Numbered from the stretch's first letter, positions 45,819 to 54,353 are shown. The stretch is DNA of 64,000 nucleotides from Rippkaea orientalis PCC 8801 (GCF_000021805.1 NC_011726.1:1550001-1614000), one strand, 5' to 3'. Numbers and translations: made by a program. Notes: a model not told the origin generated them from the letters alone.

Positions 45819-46751
45819 ATGAAATCTAACCTCAATCTCAATACCCCAGAAATAAGCCCCTCTCAGCGTAAATTATGGTTTGCTGCTATTAAACCTCCCA
45901 TGTATACCGTTGCCATTATACCCATTACGGTAGGAACAGCAGCAGCTTTTTGGGAAAACAATCACTTTTCTTCTCAAATCTTTTGGACATTTTTACTGTC
46001 AGCCATTTTTATTATTGCTTGGCTAAATCTTAGTAATGATGTTTTTGATTCTGATACTGGAATTGATAAAAACAAAGCCCATTCTGTCGTTAACTTAACA
46101 GGAAATAAATCACTTGTTTTTGCTCTGGCTAATGTCTTTTTAACTTTGGGTATTTTAGGGATTTTCCTAATTGCTTGGTGGCAAAAAGAAGTAACCGTAC
46201 TAGGAATTATTCTTCTGTGTTGTGCCTTGGGATACAGTTATCAAGGACCTCCCTTCCGTCTAGGATACCAGGGACTCGGAGAAATTATTTGCTTTTTTAC
46301 CTTTGGTCCGATGGCTATCGAAGCCGCTTATTATTCTCAAGTTCAACATTTCTCCTATTTTGTCTTAATTCCTGGGATAATTATTGGAATTACTACCTCT
46401 ATTATCCTATTTTGTTCCCATTTTCATCAAGTTGAAGACGATCTCGCGGCGGGGAAAAAATCTCCTATTGTTCGTCTAGGAACTCAATTAGGATCTCAAG
46501 TATTAACCGGAGTCACAATCGGTATTTTTAGCTTAATCGGAATTTTTATTATTTTAGGAACGATTCCTCCGACTACCCTATTAATCTTTTTGAGCGTTCC
46601 TTTAGCTTATCAATTAGTCACCCATGTGGCAGAATTTCACGATCAACCTGATCGCGTCAATAATTGTAAATTTATAGCAGTTAACCTTCATTTTGTCAGT
46701 GGAATGTTATTAGCATTAGGACTAATTTTACCCCATCTCTTACCATCGTAG
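45819..46751 (+). CDS. menA: 1,4-dihydroxy-2-naphthoate phytyltransferase (MenA-type)
   Basis: MenA attaches a prenyl (phytyl in cyanobacteria) chain to dihydroxynaphthoate in phylloquinone synthesis. The protein has about eight membrane helices and the UbiA signature NLSNDVFDSDTGIDKNKAHS (first Asp-rich motif); the second Asp-rich region is HQVEDDLAAGKKSPIVRLG. I chose the ATG at 45819 (310 residues) over a TTG twelve bases upstream. It is divergent from menF. Confidence 0.92.
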   Translation: MKSNLNLNTPEISPSQRKLWFAAIKPPMYTVAIIPITVGTAAAFWENNHFSSQIFWTFLLSAIFIIAWLNLSNDVFDSDTGIDKNKAHSVVNLTGNKSLVFALANVFLTLGILGIFLIAWWQKEVTVLGIILLCCALGYSYQGPPFRLGYQGLGEIICFFTFGPMAIEAAYYSQVQHFSYFVLIPGIIIGITTSIILFCSHFHQVEDDLAAGKKSPIVRLGTQLGSQVLTGVTIGIFSLIGIFIILGTIPPTTLLIFLSVPLAYQLVTHVAEFHDQPDRVNNCKFIAVNLHFVSGMLLALGLILPHLLPS

Positions 46752-47213
46752 GATGCGTTCCCAAACTGACGGGGTGACAAGGGGGTTAAAAGGTTAAAAA
46801 TTGAATTACAAGAATCACCCAGTTTAAACAATTTTATTTTAGACATTCTTGTTCAAAGCTATGCAACAGGGTTAGAAAATGTTCAAGATAGTTATCCTGA
46901 TAGTTATTTTTCCCATGTTTGTCCCTTTCCTAGGGATATTGAGGAGTTACTGAATAATCGATTCTGGGAGGTCAATTCAAGGGAATGGGAAATGGGAAAC
47001 ACGCAACAATCTCTCGTTTAGAGTACGATTGTCCCTTTTGTAAACCTCTTTTCCTCCTCCCTCTTTCAAACACTCCCCAAGATATTAAAACTTCTTCCAA
47101 CGCACACAACCCCTGCATACGGCGATCGCTGTTCAGGGGAAAGTTGTTGAATTAACTGATCCGCATACTGTATATTGAAAGAAACTTTAGGCCACTATTT
47201 TTGTATCACCTCC
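46752..47213. other. Intergenic region carrying a DUF29 remnant
   Basis: Between menA and ftrC, 462 bases carry a dispersed GGATGCGTT-type element near 46751, the DUF29 relic (46797-47021) and a HIP1-containing segment upstream of ftrC. No other gene was supported. Confidence 0.5.
46797..47021 (+). pseudogene. DUF29 family C-terminal remnant
   Basis: The frame reads KIELQESPSLNNFILDILVQ, then ATGLENVQDSYPD and CPFPRDIEELLNNRFWE, matching the C-terminal half of DUF29 proteins (ESPSL..., then CP(F/Y)xxx(E/Q)xLxxxFW). The frame has no start codon upstream before a stop at 46767, and the N-terminal DUF29 motifs (YExDFxxW) are missing. It is a leftover of a deleted copy. Confidence 0.7.
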
Positions 47214-47582
47214 ATGACCTCAATCAACACCGATCAGCCCCAAACCGATAAAGTCTTAGAAACGATGAAGAACTTTGCCGAACAATACGCCAAGCGTACA
47301 GAAACTTACTTCTGTAGCGAACTGTCGGTAACGGCCGTGGTGATTGAAGGGTTAGCTAGACACAAAGAGGAATTAGGGGCTCCCCTGTGTCCTTGTCGCC
47401 ATTATGAAGACAAAGAAGCAGAAGTTAAAAATGCTTTTTGGAATTGTCCTTGTGTTCCCATGCGCGAACGCAAAGAATGTCACTGTATGTTGTTTATTAC
47501 TCCTGATAATGATTTTGCGGGCGATCAGCAAGACATTGATCTAGAGTTTATTAAACAAGTCCGCGATAGTATGGCTTCTTAG
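47214..47582 (+). CDS. ftrC: Ferredoxin-thioredoxin reductase, catalytic chain
   Basis: FTR passes electrons from ferredoxin to thioredoxin through a 4Fe-4S cluster and a redox disulfide. The conserved cysteine pattern is complete: FCSELS, then LCPCRHYEDKE, NCPCVPMRERKECHCMLF (CPC-x16-CPC-x8-CHC). I chose the ATG at 47214 (122 residues), which matches the usual length; a TTG at 47175 would add 13 residues without support. The variable chain ftrV is not in the window. It is followed after 9 bases by the DUF309 gene. Confidence 0.94.
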   Translation: MTSINTDQPQTDKVLETMKNFAEQYAKRTETYFCSELSVTAVVIEGLARHKEELGAPLCPCRHYEDKEAEVKNAFWNCPCVPMRERKECHCMLFITPDNDFAGDQQDIDLEFIKQVRDSMAS

Positions 47583-47591
47583 AGAAAGCTC

Positions 47592-47993
47592 ATGTCATCA
47601 AGCGAATTTTTACAGGGGGTTGAGCAATTCAACCACCAACAATTCTATGACTGTCATGATACCTTAGAGGCTCTATGGATGGAAGCAATAGAGCCCGATA
47701 AGCAGTTTTATCAAGGTATTTTACAAATCGCTGTTGGTTGCTATCATTTAAGCCATCATAACTGGCGTGGAGCCGTTATTTTACTCGGTGAAGGGGTTCG
47801 ACGACTGAGTGATTATCAGCCCGATTATCAAGGAATTGATGTTACCGACTTAATTGAAAAAAGTCAACAACTCCTCTACTATCTTCAAGAAACGGGAGCA
47901 GAACAGATCACAGAAATCGTTAAACAACTTGATAACAGTTTAGATGATTCTTTGGTGTGTTTACCCAGAATCATCAAGCTCAGTAATAGTTAA
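47592..47993 (+). CDS. DUF309 family protein
   Basis: The 133-residue protein has the DUF309 signature near its N-terminus: GVEQFNHQQFYDCHDTLEALWM (His, Glu, His and Glu-Trp pattern) and QFYQGILQIAVGCYHL. It is all-helical and likely binds metal, of unknown function. Encoded 9 bases after ftrC, so the two are co-transcribed; any functional tie is speculative. Confidence 0.88.
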   Translation: MSSSEFLQGVEQFNHQQFYDCHDTLEALWMEAIEPDKQFYQGILQIAVGCYHLSHHNWRGAVILLGEGVRRLSDYQPDYQGIDVTDLIEKSQQLLYYLQETGAEQITEIVKQLDNSLDDSLVCLPRIIKLSNS

Positions 47994-48034
47994 TGTTTTG
48001 GTATCAATTTCATCAATTTCACAACCCAATAAAT

Positions 48035-48064
48035 TAGGTGCGTTACATTTTATTAACGCACCCT
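48035..48064. repeat. GGTGCGTTA / TAACGCACC palindrome
   Basis: A 9-base perfect stem (48037-48045 with 48054-48062) around an 8-base loop, between two convergent genes. The sequence is a known type of dispersed cyanobacterial repeat and resembles the degenerate copy near 13648-13702. It may end transcription in one or both directions. Confidence 0.7.
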
Positions 48065-48133
48065 ACAAGATGGGCGATCACACTACAAGATCAGCGATCG
48101 CACTAAATTTTTGATGGATTTTTTCGGCAAGCC

Positions 48134-48412
48134 CTAATTAAAGCTATTTCTGCGACCATTGCCACTATTTTCACGGGGACGGGCAAGATTAACCGTCAGG
48201 GCACGCCCCATCCATTCTGCACCATCTAGGGTGTCAATGGCGGTAGCTTCTTGAGCGTCTGTACCCATTTCCACAAAAGCAAATCCTCTGGGACGACCGG
48301 TATCGCGGTCTGTGGGGACATGAACACGCTTAACTGAACCATACTCTGCAAATACAGAATTAAGATCAGCTTCTGTTACCTCGTAAGAGAGGTTGCCTAC
48401 ATAAATTGACAT
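48134..48412 (-). CDS. RNA-binding protein with one RRM domain (cyanobacterial Rbp type)
   Basis: The 92-residue protein is a single RNA-recognition motif: RNP2 in SIYVGNLSYEV and RNP1 in RPRGFAFVEM. A short tail (RPRENSGNGRRNSFN) replaces the long Gly-rich tail of cold-inducible RbpA. These proteins bind mRNA and some help target photosynthetic transcripts to thylakoids. The upstream leader (48413-48506) may be involved in cold or light control, as in other rbp genes (inference). Confidence 0.9.
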   Translation of the reverse strand: MSIYVGNLSYEVTEADLNSVFAEYGSVKRVHVPTDRDTGRPRGFAFVEMGTDAQEATAIDTLDGAEWMGRALTVNLARPRENSGNGRRNSFN

Positions 48413-48506
48413 AAATTGTCTCTGTTGCTATTGGACTTGTAGAGATTGAGATTTCGGAGAGAACTGTATCAATGCTTAACGGGAAAAACTGGTCAACCTT
48501 ATCAAC

Positions 48507-48665
48507 TTAACTCTTTATACCGATCTTTAATGCTCGACTTTTATCATAGCATACTTTTATCTGAGATGCAAATAAAAGGAAAACGTCCGGGTTTAGGATA
48601 CTTTGTCTAATTTGCAGTAATGCTGCTAATAATTGCTTAGCTTTTGTTGCTCTCCATTGACTCAT
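48507..48665 (-). pseudogene. HicA remnant, frameshifted or deleted
   Basis: The ATG overlaps the stop of the HicB-like gene (ATGA). The first 20 residues, MSQWRATKAKQLLAALLQI, are a clear HicA N-terminus. The continuation in this frame is unlike HicA, but another frame shows KPGRFPFICISDKSML, close to the usual KPGxxxFxFxxHDxxEIGxxML stretch. A deletion plus frame change has removed the catalytic SGSH region. The toxin is almost certainly inactive. Confidence 0.65.
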
Positions 48666-49333
48666 GCTGGTTGAAAAGATACGTTAATTAACCCTGATGA
48701 GACATTTTCTCCATTTTCTAGATTATCTGCCAAGATTCGTAATGCTAGTGCTTGAACTTGTGTTATTGCTTCTTCAACGGTTTGACCATAAACCATGACA
48801 CCTGGTAAATCGACTACTTCCGCAATCCAGCGTCCGTCTTCTTCTTGTTCAACTTCAATTCTATAATTCATTATATTACTTGAATAAGCTTTAAATAAAG
48901 CAATTAAGGCAACCAGAACTTGCTGAATATCAAGAGATAAAGGAAACAATACTAATAAAGCAATCAAAACTAGAGATAAAGAGAAGGTCAATAAGAAAAC
49001 TGCAATCATTATCCTTAATGATTGTTTATTCTTAATGTAAGAAGATTGTAGCTGTATTGCTTGTGGATCATCTGGCAGATTTAGATGTGTTTGCTCTGCA
49101 TACTTTTTACCACTAAAAAAGATATTATCATTGGGGAAATTATCTTGAACATTATAGATCTGCTGTGGCTCTTCTTGAAGACGTATAATAACGTTACTCA
49201 AAATTTGGAAAAGCATTTCTTGATTCGGTTCTGATTTAACAGCCTCACCAACTTCTATTACTGCTTCGGCAACATCAGGATCTTCCTTGACAGCAGTTTC
49301 AATAGACTGATTATCTGGATCTTGATTTTGCAT
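48662..49333 (-). CDS. HicB-like domain fused to an N-terminal membrane region
   Basis: Residues 155-223 are a HicB-type domain: MNYRIEVEQEEDGRWIAEVV, then DLPGVMVYGQTVEEAITQVQ, near the length of a free HicB. The N-terminal 154 residues are acidic and then carry two adjacent hydrophobic segments (about 107-131 and 134-148), with a basic KNKQSLR before them. Met155 would be a natural start of an unfused antitoxin, but the frame is open across it. A broken hicA overlaps its stop. It may be a true membrane-anchored antitoxin, a recent fusion, or two genes read as one. Confidence 0.65.
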   Translation of the reverse strand: MQNQDPDNQSIETAVKEDPDVAEAVIEVGEAVKSEPNQEMLFQILSNVIIRLQEEPQQIYNVQDNFPNDNIFFSGKKYAEQTHLNLPDDPQAIQLQSSYIKNKQSLRIMIAVFLLTFSLSLVLIALLVLFPLSLDIQQVLVALIALFKAYSSNIMNYRIEVEQEEDGRWIAEVVDLPGVMVYGQTVEEAITQVQALALRILADNLENGENVSSGLINVSFQPA

Positions 49334-50684
49334 AGGTTCTTGTATATGGAGTCAGCATAGTTACAATTTTAAAAAGTAGCAATGGGAGCTAAATAATAGC
49401 CCCCAATTTAAGACTAACTTACAATTTAATCGTCACCGTCTTAACCTCGGTGTACTGTTGCAGTCCGTATTCACCCAATTCTCGACCCATACCAGACTGT
49501 TTGAACCCACCAAAAGGTGCAGCCGCATCGAAGACATCGTAACAATTGACCCAAACTGTACCCGCACGGACTCCATTAGCGATCGCATGAGCTTTGGTAA
49601 TATCTTTAGTCCAAACCGCAGCAGCTAAGCCATAGATCGTATTATTTGCCCGTTGAATGACCTCCTCAACGTCTTTAAACTTGATAATACTCATCACCGG
49701 TCCAAAAACCTCCTCCTGGGCAATTTTCATATCATCACGAACCCCCGCAAACACTGTGGGCTCGATAAAATAACCGCGATCGCCCAAACGACCCCCACCA
49801 CACAGCATCTGAGCCCCGTCGCGCTGTCCTGACTCGATATAGCCCATCACCTTGTTAAACTGTTCTTGATCGACTTGGGGCCCCTGTTCGGTGTTGCTAT
49901 CGAAGGGATCACCGACGCGACGACTGCGGGCTCGTTCGACACTTTTGGTCACAAATTCGTCATAACAGGACTCTTCGACAAATAGCCGAGATCCCGCACA
50001 ACAACACTGTCCTTGGTTAAAAAACAGCCCCTGATGAGATCCTTCGATGGCTTCCTCAAAATTCGCGTCAGCAAAGACAATATTAGGGCTTTTCCCACCT
50101 AATTCCAAGGTAACGCGCTTGAGGTTACTTTGGGCGGCTGCTTCCATGATCAGGTGTCCCACTTCTGTAGACCCCGTAAAGGCAACTTTATCAATATCCC
50201 TGTGACGGGCGATCGCTTGTCCTGCCGTGGGACCATATCCTGAAAGTAAGTTGACGACTCCAGGGGGGAACCCTGCTTCTAGGATCAATTCTCCGACCCG
50301 TAATGCGGATAGGGGAGTTTGTTCGGCGGTTTTCATGACCACCGTGTTCCCCATGGCTAAAGCGGGGGCTAATTTCCATGCTTGCATCAACAGGGGGAAA
50401 TTCCAAGGGATAATTTGACCGACGACTCCCACCGGTTCATGGCGAGTGTAGCAAAAATAGGGGCCGTTGATGGGAATGGTTTTTCCTTGCACTTTATCCG
50501 CCCAACCCGCATAATAGCGATAGCAAGCGATAACCAGGGATAAATCGGCATTGAGGGAGTCTGTGAGCGGTTTTCCATTATCGAGGGTTTCTAAGCGAGC
50601 TAATTCCTCTTTATTGGCTTCGATCAGGTCAGCTAGTTTATAGATTGACACTCCCACGGGTAGAACCGCGTGGGATTCTTCCAT

Positions 50685-51893
50685 CTAGCCCCCAAAAAGA
50701 GTAGGATCAAATAGAGACAACTGGATGTACTCTATTCGCTCTTTCTGAGTATTCATGAAGTTTGGGGCTGTGCCAAGCAGCCCATGATTTAAGTCGGATG
50801 AATCCATTACAAAAACACCTTGTTTTAGACTTAAATCACATGAGAAACCATCCCATTGAGCTAGGTTTCTACTAGCATTTAGATCAGCGTTATGATAGTG
50901 TCCATTAGGGCAATTAAAATGATGCTTTTTTCTATTCCCAATAACGCCACAAGTGCAACAAGATTTTGAAGTATATGGGGCTGGTCTTTTAATCATTTTC
51001 AACCCTTTAAGAGCCAGCTTGTACTCAAGTTTTTGCTCTAAAGAATAGAAAGACCAACTATATCTTGATTGACCAGAATCAGAGCGAGATTTTTTGCTCT
51101 GTTTCATGGTTTTTCGACAACCTTCTAAATCTTCTATTACCACATCAGCATTTTGATATTCAGCAAAGCGGACAATACGACGACTAATGGTATGGTTAAT
51201 TGAGTCCATCCAACGCCGTTCTTTTTTGTCCCATTTTTTTAATGCCCTAAATTTTTTAGCTTGTTGAAGTTGCTTTCTTCGTTTTTGAAAATAACGACGA
51301 CGGTGCATTACTTCACGCCCACTAAAAAACTTACCACAAGCTTTTTTAGATGCCACAACAGCTAGGTTCTTCTGCCCTCTATCACAACCAATTTTTGTCT
51401 CTGTCGTTATTTCTGGAACATCCTCAATAACTGACAGATAGACATACCATTTATTCCGATGTTTAATTAACTTAAAAGAGCCTCCTTTTATTGTTCCTTC
51501 TAGCAAACCATCTAAGACTGATTGCCAATGAGAAGATGCCACAGAGACAGGAACTCGTTTTTCTCCTCTAGTAGTAGGAAAACTGATTGAATAAGTATCA
51601 CCTTTTTTAGTTAACTTCCAATTTTGATTATTAACTTCAACAGGCAAAACCTTGTACTGCTTAGTCTTTCTACCAGTAGGAGATGTGGTATGCCGAATAG
51701 TTTGATTAACAAGGGCGGATTTTAACTCAGACACTATTTTAGCTGTTGTCATTTTACGTCTTTCCTGAAGAGGTAACGACAACAACTCATTGGCAATTCG
51801 TGTATTTTCAACCGTCATTTCCTCAAATAATTGAGCTTTACAACGGTTAAGTTTCACAAATTTAAGTTTGATAGTGCGAGTTACTTTACCCAT
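50685..51893 (-). CDS. tnpB: TnpB, RNA-guided nuclease of IS200/IS605 elements
   Basis: I start the protein at MGKVTRTIKLKFVKL (51893, 402 residues), not at the longer frame. The RuvC-like acids are Asp171 in KIGCDRGQKNLAVV, Glu254 in DVVIEDLEGCR and Asp337 in HNADLNASRNLA. The zinc-finger region has CCTC (312-315) and CPNGH (328-332), where the fourth ligand seems to be His. TnpB proteins cut DNA matching an omega RNA guide from the element end and so promote retention of the IS. Here only 40 bases separate the stop from the right end, so the omega RNA must overlap the coding region. The insertion-disrupted dehydrogenase's start lies directly after this stop. Confidence 0.9.
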   Translation of the reverse strand: MGKVTRTIKLKFVKLNRCKAQLFEEMTVENTRIANELLSLPLQERRKMTTAKIVSELKSALVNQTIRHTTSPTGRKTKQYKVLPVEVNNQNWKLTKKGDTYSISFPTTRGEKRVPVSVASSHWQSVLDGLLEGTIKGGSFKLIKHRNKWYVYLSVIEDVPEITTETKIGCDRGQKNLAVVASKKACGKFFSGREVMHRRRYFQKRRKQLQQAKKFRALKKWDKKERRWMDSINHTISRRIVRFAEYQNADVVIEDLEGCRKTMKQSKKSRSDSGQSRYSWSFYSLEQKLEYKLALKGLKMIKRPAPYTSKSCCTCGVIGNRKKHHFNCPNGHYHNADLNASRNLAQWDGFSCDLSLKQGVFVMDSSDLNHGLLGTAPNFMNTQKERIEYIQLSLFDPTLFGG

Positions 51894-51937
51894 GTTGACT
51901 ATGATAACATACAGTTGATGAATTGTGTATATCAACA

Positions 51938-52336
51938 ATGACAGAAAATCAGTATAAAAGAAAGCACACATCAGTGAGCCTAATCAACTATCACTTTGTC
52001 TTTTGTCCTAAGAGACGGAAAAAAGTTCTAGTGAATGATGTTGGGAGAAGATTGGAGGAAATCATCTATCAAAAAGCAAAAGAGCTAGAATGTGATGTTC
52101 TGACTCTTGAAATAATGCCTGATCATGTGCATTTATTTATTAGTTGTCCCCCGACACTTGCTCCTCATCAAATTATGTTTAGAATTAAAGGAGCGTCATC
52201 AAGATTATTGAGAAAAGAATTTCCTCATCTACTTAGACTGCCTTCTTTATGGACTAGGAGTTATTATTGTGGAACGGCTGGCCATGTCTCAAGCGAAACT
52301 ATTAAGAAATATATTGCTAATCAACACACTCTTTAA
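51938..52336 (+). CDS. tnpA: TnpA, Y1 HUH single-strand transposase
   Basis: The 132-residue protein (ATG at 51938; a TTG at 51923 would add five residues) has the HUH motif HVHLFI (His63, His65) and the catalytic Tyr125 in TIKKYIANQ. This is the IS200/IS605 Y1 transposase, which cuts and joins single-stranded DNA at hairpin-marked ends. All key residues are present, so the element may still be active. Confidence 0.93.
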   Translation: MTENQYKRKHTSVSLINYHFVFCPKRRKKVLVNDVGRRLEEIIYQKAKELECDVLTLEIMPDHVHLFISCPPTLAPHQIMFRIKGASSRLLRKEFPHLLRLPSLWTRSYYCGTAGHVSSETIKKYIANQHTL

Positions 52337-52800
52337 TCCTCACGCCACCTAAAGGTGGGCATTCTACATCCCACCTCTAAAGATCGCTACGCTGGTGGGC
52401 TTTGAATGCAGTATCCTGTAATTCTCCCCGTTTGGTGGGGGAAAGTTGCGGCCAGTCGCCACGGGTAAACGCTTGACGCGCTGCTTGAACCGCTTTATCG
52501 ACATCAGCCGCATTGGCTTCTGCGACATCACAGATGACTTCTCCTGTAGCGGGGTTAATGGTTTCAAAGCGTTTTCCTGAGACACTTTCGACCCAGTGGT
52601 TATTAATTAATAATTGAGTCGGACCGAGTTTAACTTTAGGTTCTGGTCGAGTTGCTGTTACCATACCGTCCTCCTAGGTTGAGATCTGCTTATAAAATTG
52701 TTATCAAACCTTTATTTCTAGCTTGGATCATCAAGGGTTATTTTTCCAAAATTGATCGAAAAATTTAACTTTTCTTTAGACTCTTTCGCCTTGCTTATTA

Positions 52801-52820
52801 CTTATCAAATTTGTGATAAG
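52801..52820. promoter_or_regulatory. CTTATCA-N6-TGATAAG dyad, candidate operator
   Basis: A perfect 7-base inverted repeat with a six-base spacer sits in the divergent gap between the aldehyde dehydrogenase 5' end and the Rieske gene. The shape is that of a repressor or activator site, but no regulator is known. No T-run follows, which argues against a terminator. Confidence 0.4.
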
Positions 52821-52950
52821 CTACCGTTAAGATTGATTCTATGGGTTCAAAAATGTCCGATAAAACAACGATCCTAACTTAGGAAGAACTGTTACAAAGT
52901 TGTAATTAATTTAACTCTTTCCCTATTTATTGATAAAAACAGCAACAATT

Positions 52951-54303
52951 ATGACCTTAACTCCCCAGAAAACGACAATAGAGCCATTAACGTCTTCTGT
53001 ATCTCCCCCTCAATCAGACTGTCAATTAGATTGGAAAAACTGTTGGTATCCTATTACATTTGTTCAAGACTTTCCTAAAAGTCGTCCTTACGGGTTTACC
53101 CTTTATGATGAACCCTTTGTTTTATTTGTTAATAACCAGGGAAAATTAGTCTGTTTACAAGATATTTGTCCCCATCGTGCAGCCAAACTTTCTGACGGAC
53201 AAATTCTTGATGGAAATTTGGAATGTTTATATCATGGTTGGCAATTTAATGACGAGGGAAAATGTGTTCATATTCCTCAATTACCTGATGATACTCCTAT
53301 TCCTAAAAATGCTTGCATAACATCCTTTTTTGTGGTACAAAAACAAGGAATTATTTGGTTTTGGCGAGGCAAAAAAGAAGAGGCTGATGAAACTCGGATT
53401 CCTACTATTGCTAACTTAGATAAACGAGATATGATGGTGACAGATTGTATGATAGATCTGCCCTATGATCAAACGTATTTAATCGAAAATGTTGTTGATC
53501 CGGCTCATGTTCATATTAGTCATCATGGAAGTTTAGGCAACCGAAAAAATGCTCAACCCTTAACCATGGAGGTGAAAGAAAAGTCAATCGAAGGAATTAA
53601 GTCAGTCTATAAATATGCAAAAACAGCAGCAATGGGTTGGATAACTTTAGATTTTATTGCCCCTAATTTAGTCATGTACGAATTTACTTTACCCAATCAA
53701 TTAATGGGGGGAACAGCTTTATATTCTCTCCCTTCAGGGAAAGGGTCTTGTCGTCTTTTGTTACGAAATTATAGTAATATTCCCAACTGGAAAGCAAGGT
53801 TAAAACCACGTTGGTTATTGCACTTAGGAAGTAATCGAATTTTAGAAGAAGACTCAGTATTTATTATGGCAGAACAATCAATATTAGAGAAGTCTAGACA
53901 AACCATGCAAGACCTTATTTTACCCCTAAAAACCTCAGATCTTTTAGTCGTTGAATACCGAAAATGGTTAGATACCTTTGGCAAGGCACTTCCCTTTTAT
54001 CAAGGTTATACAACTGCAAAATCAAGCCCCAAAACAGGAGAAAATTCTCAAACAAAAGTCACTTTAGATCGCTTCAAACAACATACCCAAATCTGTCATT
54101 CTTGTCGTCAAACCCATCAAAGAATAATTATCACTCAAAAAGTCTTAATTGCCGTTGCTATCCTGTTAGCTGCTTGTGCCATACTAACCGATGGAACTAA
54201 ACTAGAAATTATCAGTATTTTACTGTCTTTATTTTCTCTAATTATAGCCGTTGGTTTAGGGGTTTTAAAAACCAAATTTGAACAACCTTATACCCGTCCC
54301 TAG
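52951..54303 (+). CDS. Rieske 2Fe-2S / pheophorbide a oxygenase-like protein
   Basis: The protein resembles the PaO/Tic55/PTC52 family of plastid and cyanobacterial oxygenases. The Rieske motif is Cys73-x-His75 and Cys92-x2-His95 (CPHRAAKLSDGQ, CLYHGW). The mononuclear-iron site is NVVDPAHVHISHHG, with Asp183, His186 and His191 or His192. The C-terminus has a redox CHSC motif followed by two membrane helices (about 400-445). I start at the ATG at 52951 (450 residues) rather than at the upstream TTG. The substrate may be a chlorophyll derivative. Confidence 0.88.
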   Translation: MTLTPQKTTIEPLTSSVSPPQSDCQLDWKNCWYPITFVQDFPKSRPYGFTLYDEPFVLFVNNQGKLVCLQDICPHRAAKLSDGQILDGNLECLYHGWQFNDEGKCVHIPQLPDDTPIPKNACITSFFVVQKQGIIWFWRGKKEEADETRIPTIANLDKRDMMVTDCMIDLPYDQTYLIENVVDPAHVHISHHGSLGNRKNAQPLTMEVKEKSIEGIKSVYKYAKTAAMGWITLDFIAPNLVMYEFTLPNQLMGGTALYSLPSGKGSCRLLLRNYSNIPNWKARLKPRWLLHLGSNRILEEDSVFIMAEQSILEKSRQTMQDLILPLKTSDLLVVEYRKWLDTFGKALPFYQGYTTAKSSPKTGENSQTKVTLDRFKQHTQICHSCRQTHQRIIITQKVLIAVAILLAACAILTDGTKLEIISILLSLFSLIIAVGLGVLKTKFEQPYTRP

Positions 54304-54353
54304 GATGCTTTCCCAACGTATCTCTCAAGTAATTTTTAGGATGATTAACTTTC

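Larger units (their letters stand above)
50645..52417 (-). mobile_element. IS200/IS605-family insertion sequence (tnpA and tnpB divergent)
   Basis: The element is 1773 bases long, defined by precise repair of the interrupted aldehyde dehydrogenase frame. It carries tnpA (51938-52336, +) and tnpB (50685-51893, -), the divergent layout of IS605 itself. Its left end abuts TTAC (52418-52421, reading on the minus strand), the target expected for IS605/IS608-like elements, with no target duplication. Subterminal hairpins are at 52345-52358 (CCACCT/AGGTGG) and 50652-50675 (TCCCACG/CGTGGGA), as expected for single-strand Y1 transposition. Confidence 0.9.
49419..52664 (-). pseudogene. NAD(P)-dependent aldehyde dehydrogenase, interrupted by an IS200/IS605 element
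   Basis: The gene is in two parts: N-terminal codons 52664-52418 (starting MVTATRPEPKVKLGPTQLL) and C-terminal codons 50644-49419. Removing 50645-52417 leaves 1473 bases, exactly 491 codons, and restores the unbroken junction ...[19 protein letters not shown] 490-residue length is normal for the family. The catalytic Glu ([13 protein letters not shown]) and Cys ([15 protein letters not shown]) lie in the C-terminal part. That part can be read from an ATG at 50684 inside the element but would lack about 80 residues of the NAD-binding region, so activity is unlikely. Confidence 0.9.

Noticed and set aside
46990-47160. Minus-strand frame between menA and ftrC (reads MQGLCALEEVLISWGVF...)
   Set aside because: Short, no ribosome site, no recognisable family; it overlaps the DUF29 remnant.
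50685-51971. Longer TnpB frame of 428 residues starting at 51971
   Set aside because: The extra 26 residues overlap the tnpA start region and do not resemble TnpB N-termini; MGKVTRTIKLKFVKL at 51893 does.
52345-52358. CCACCT/AGGTGG hairpin as terminator of tnpA
   Set aside because: It lies in the terminal region of the IS where a structural hairpin is expected, and lacks a T-run.
52930-52950. TTG start for the Rieske protein at 52930
   Set aside because: The ATG at 52951 gives a more usual N-terminus; the extra seven residues have no support.
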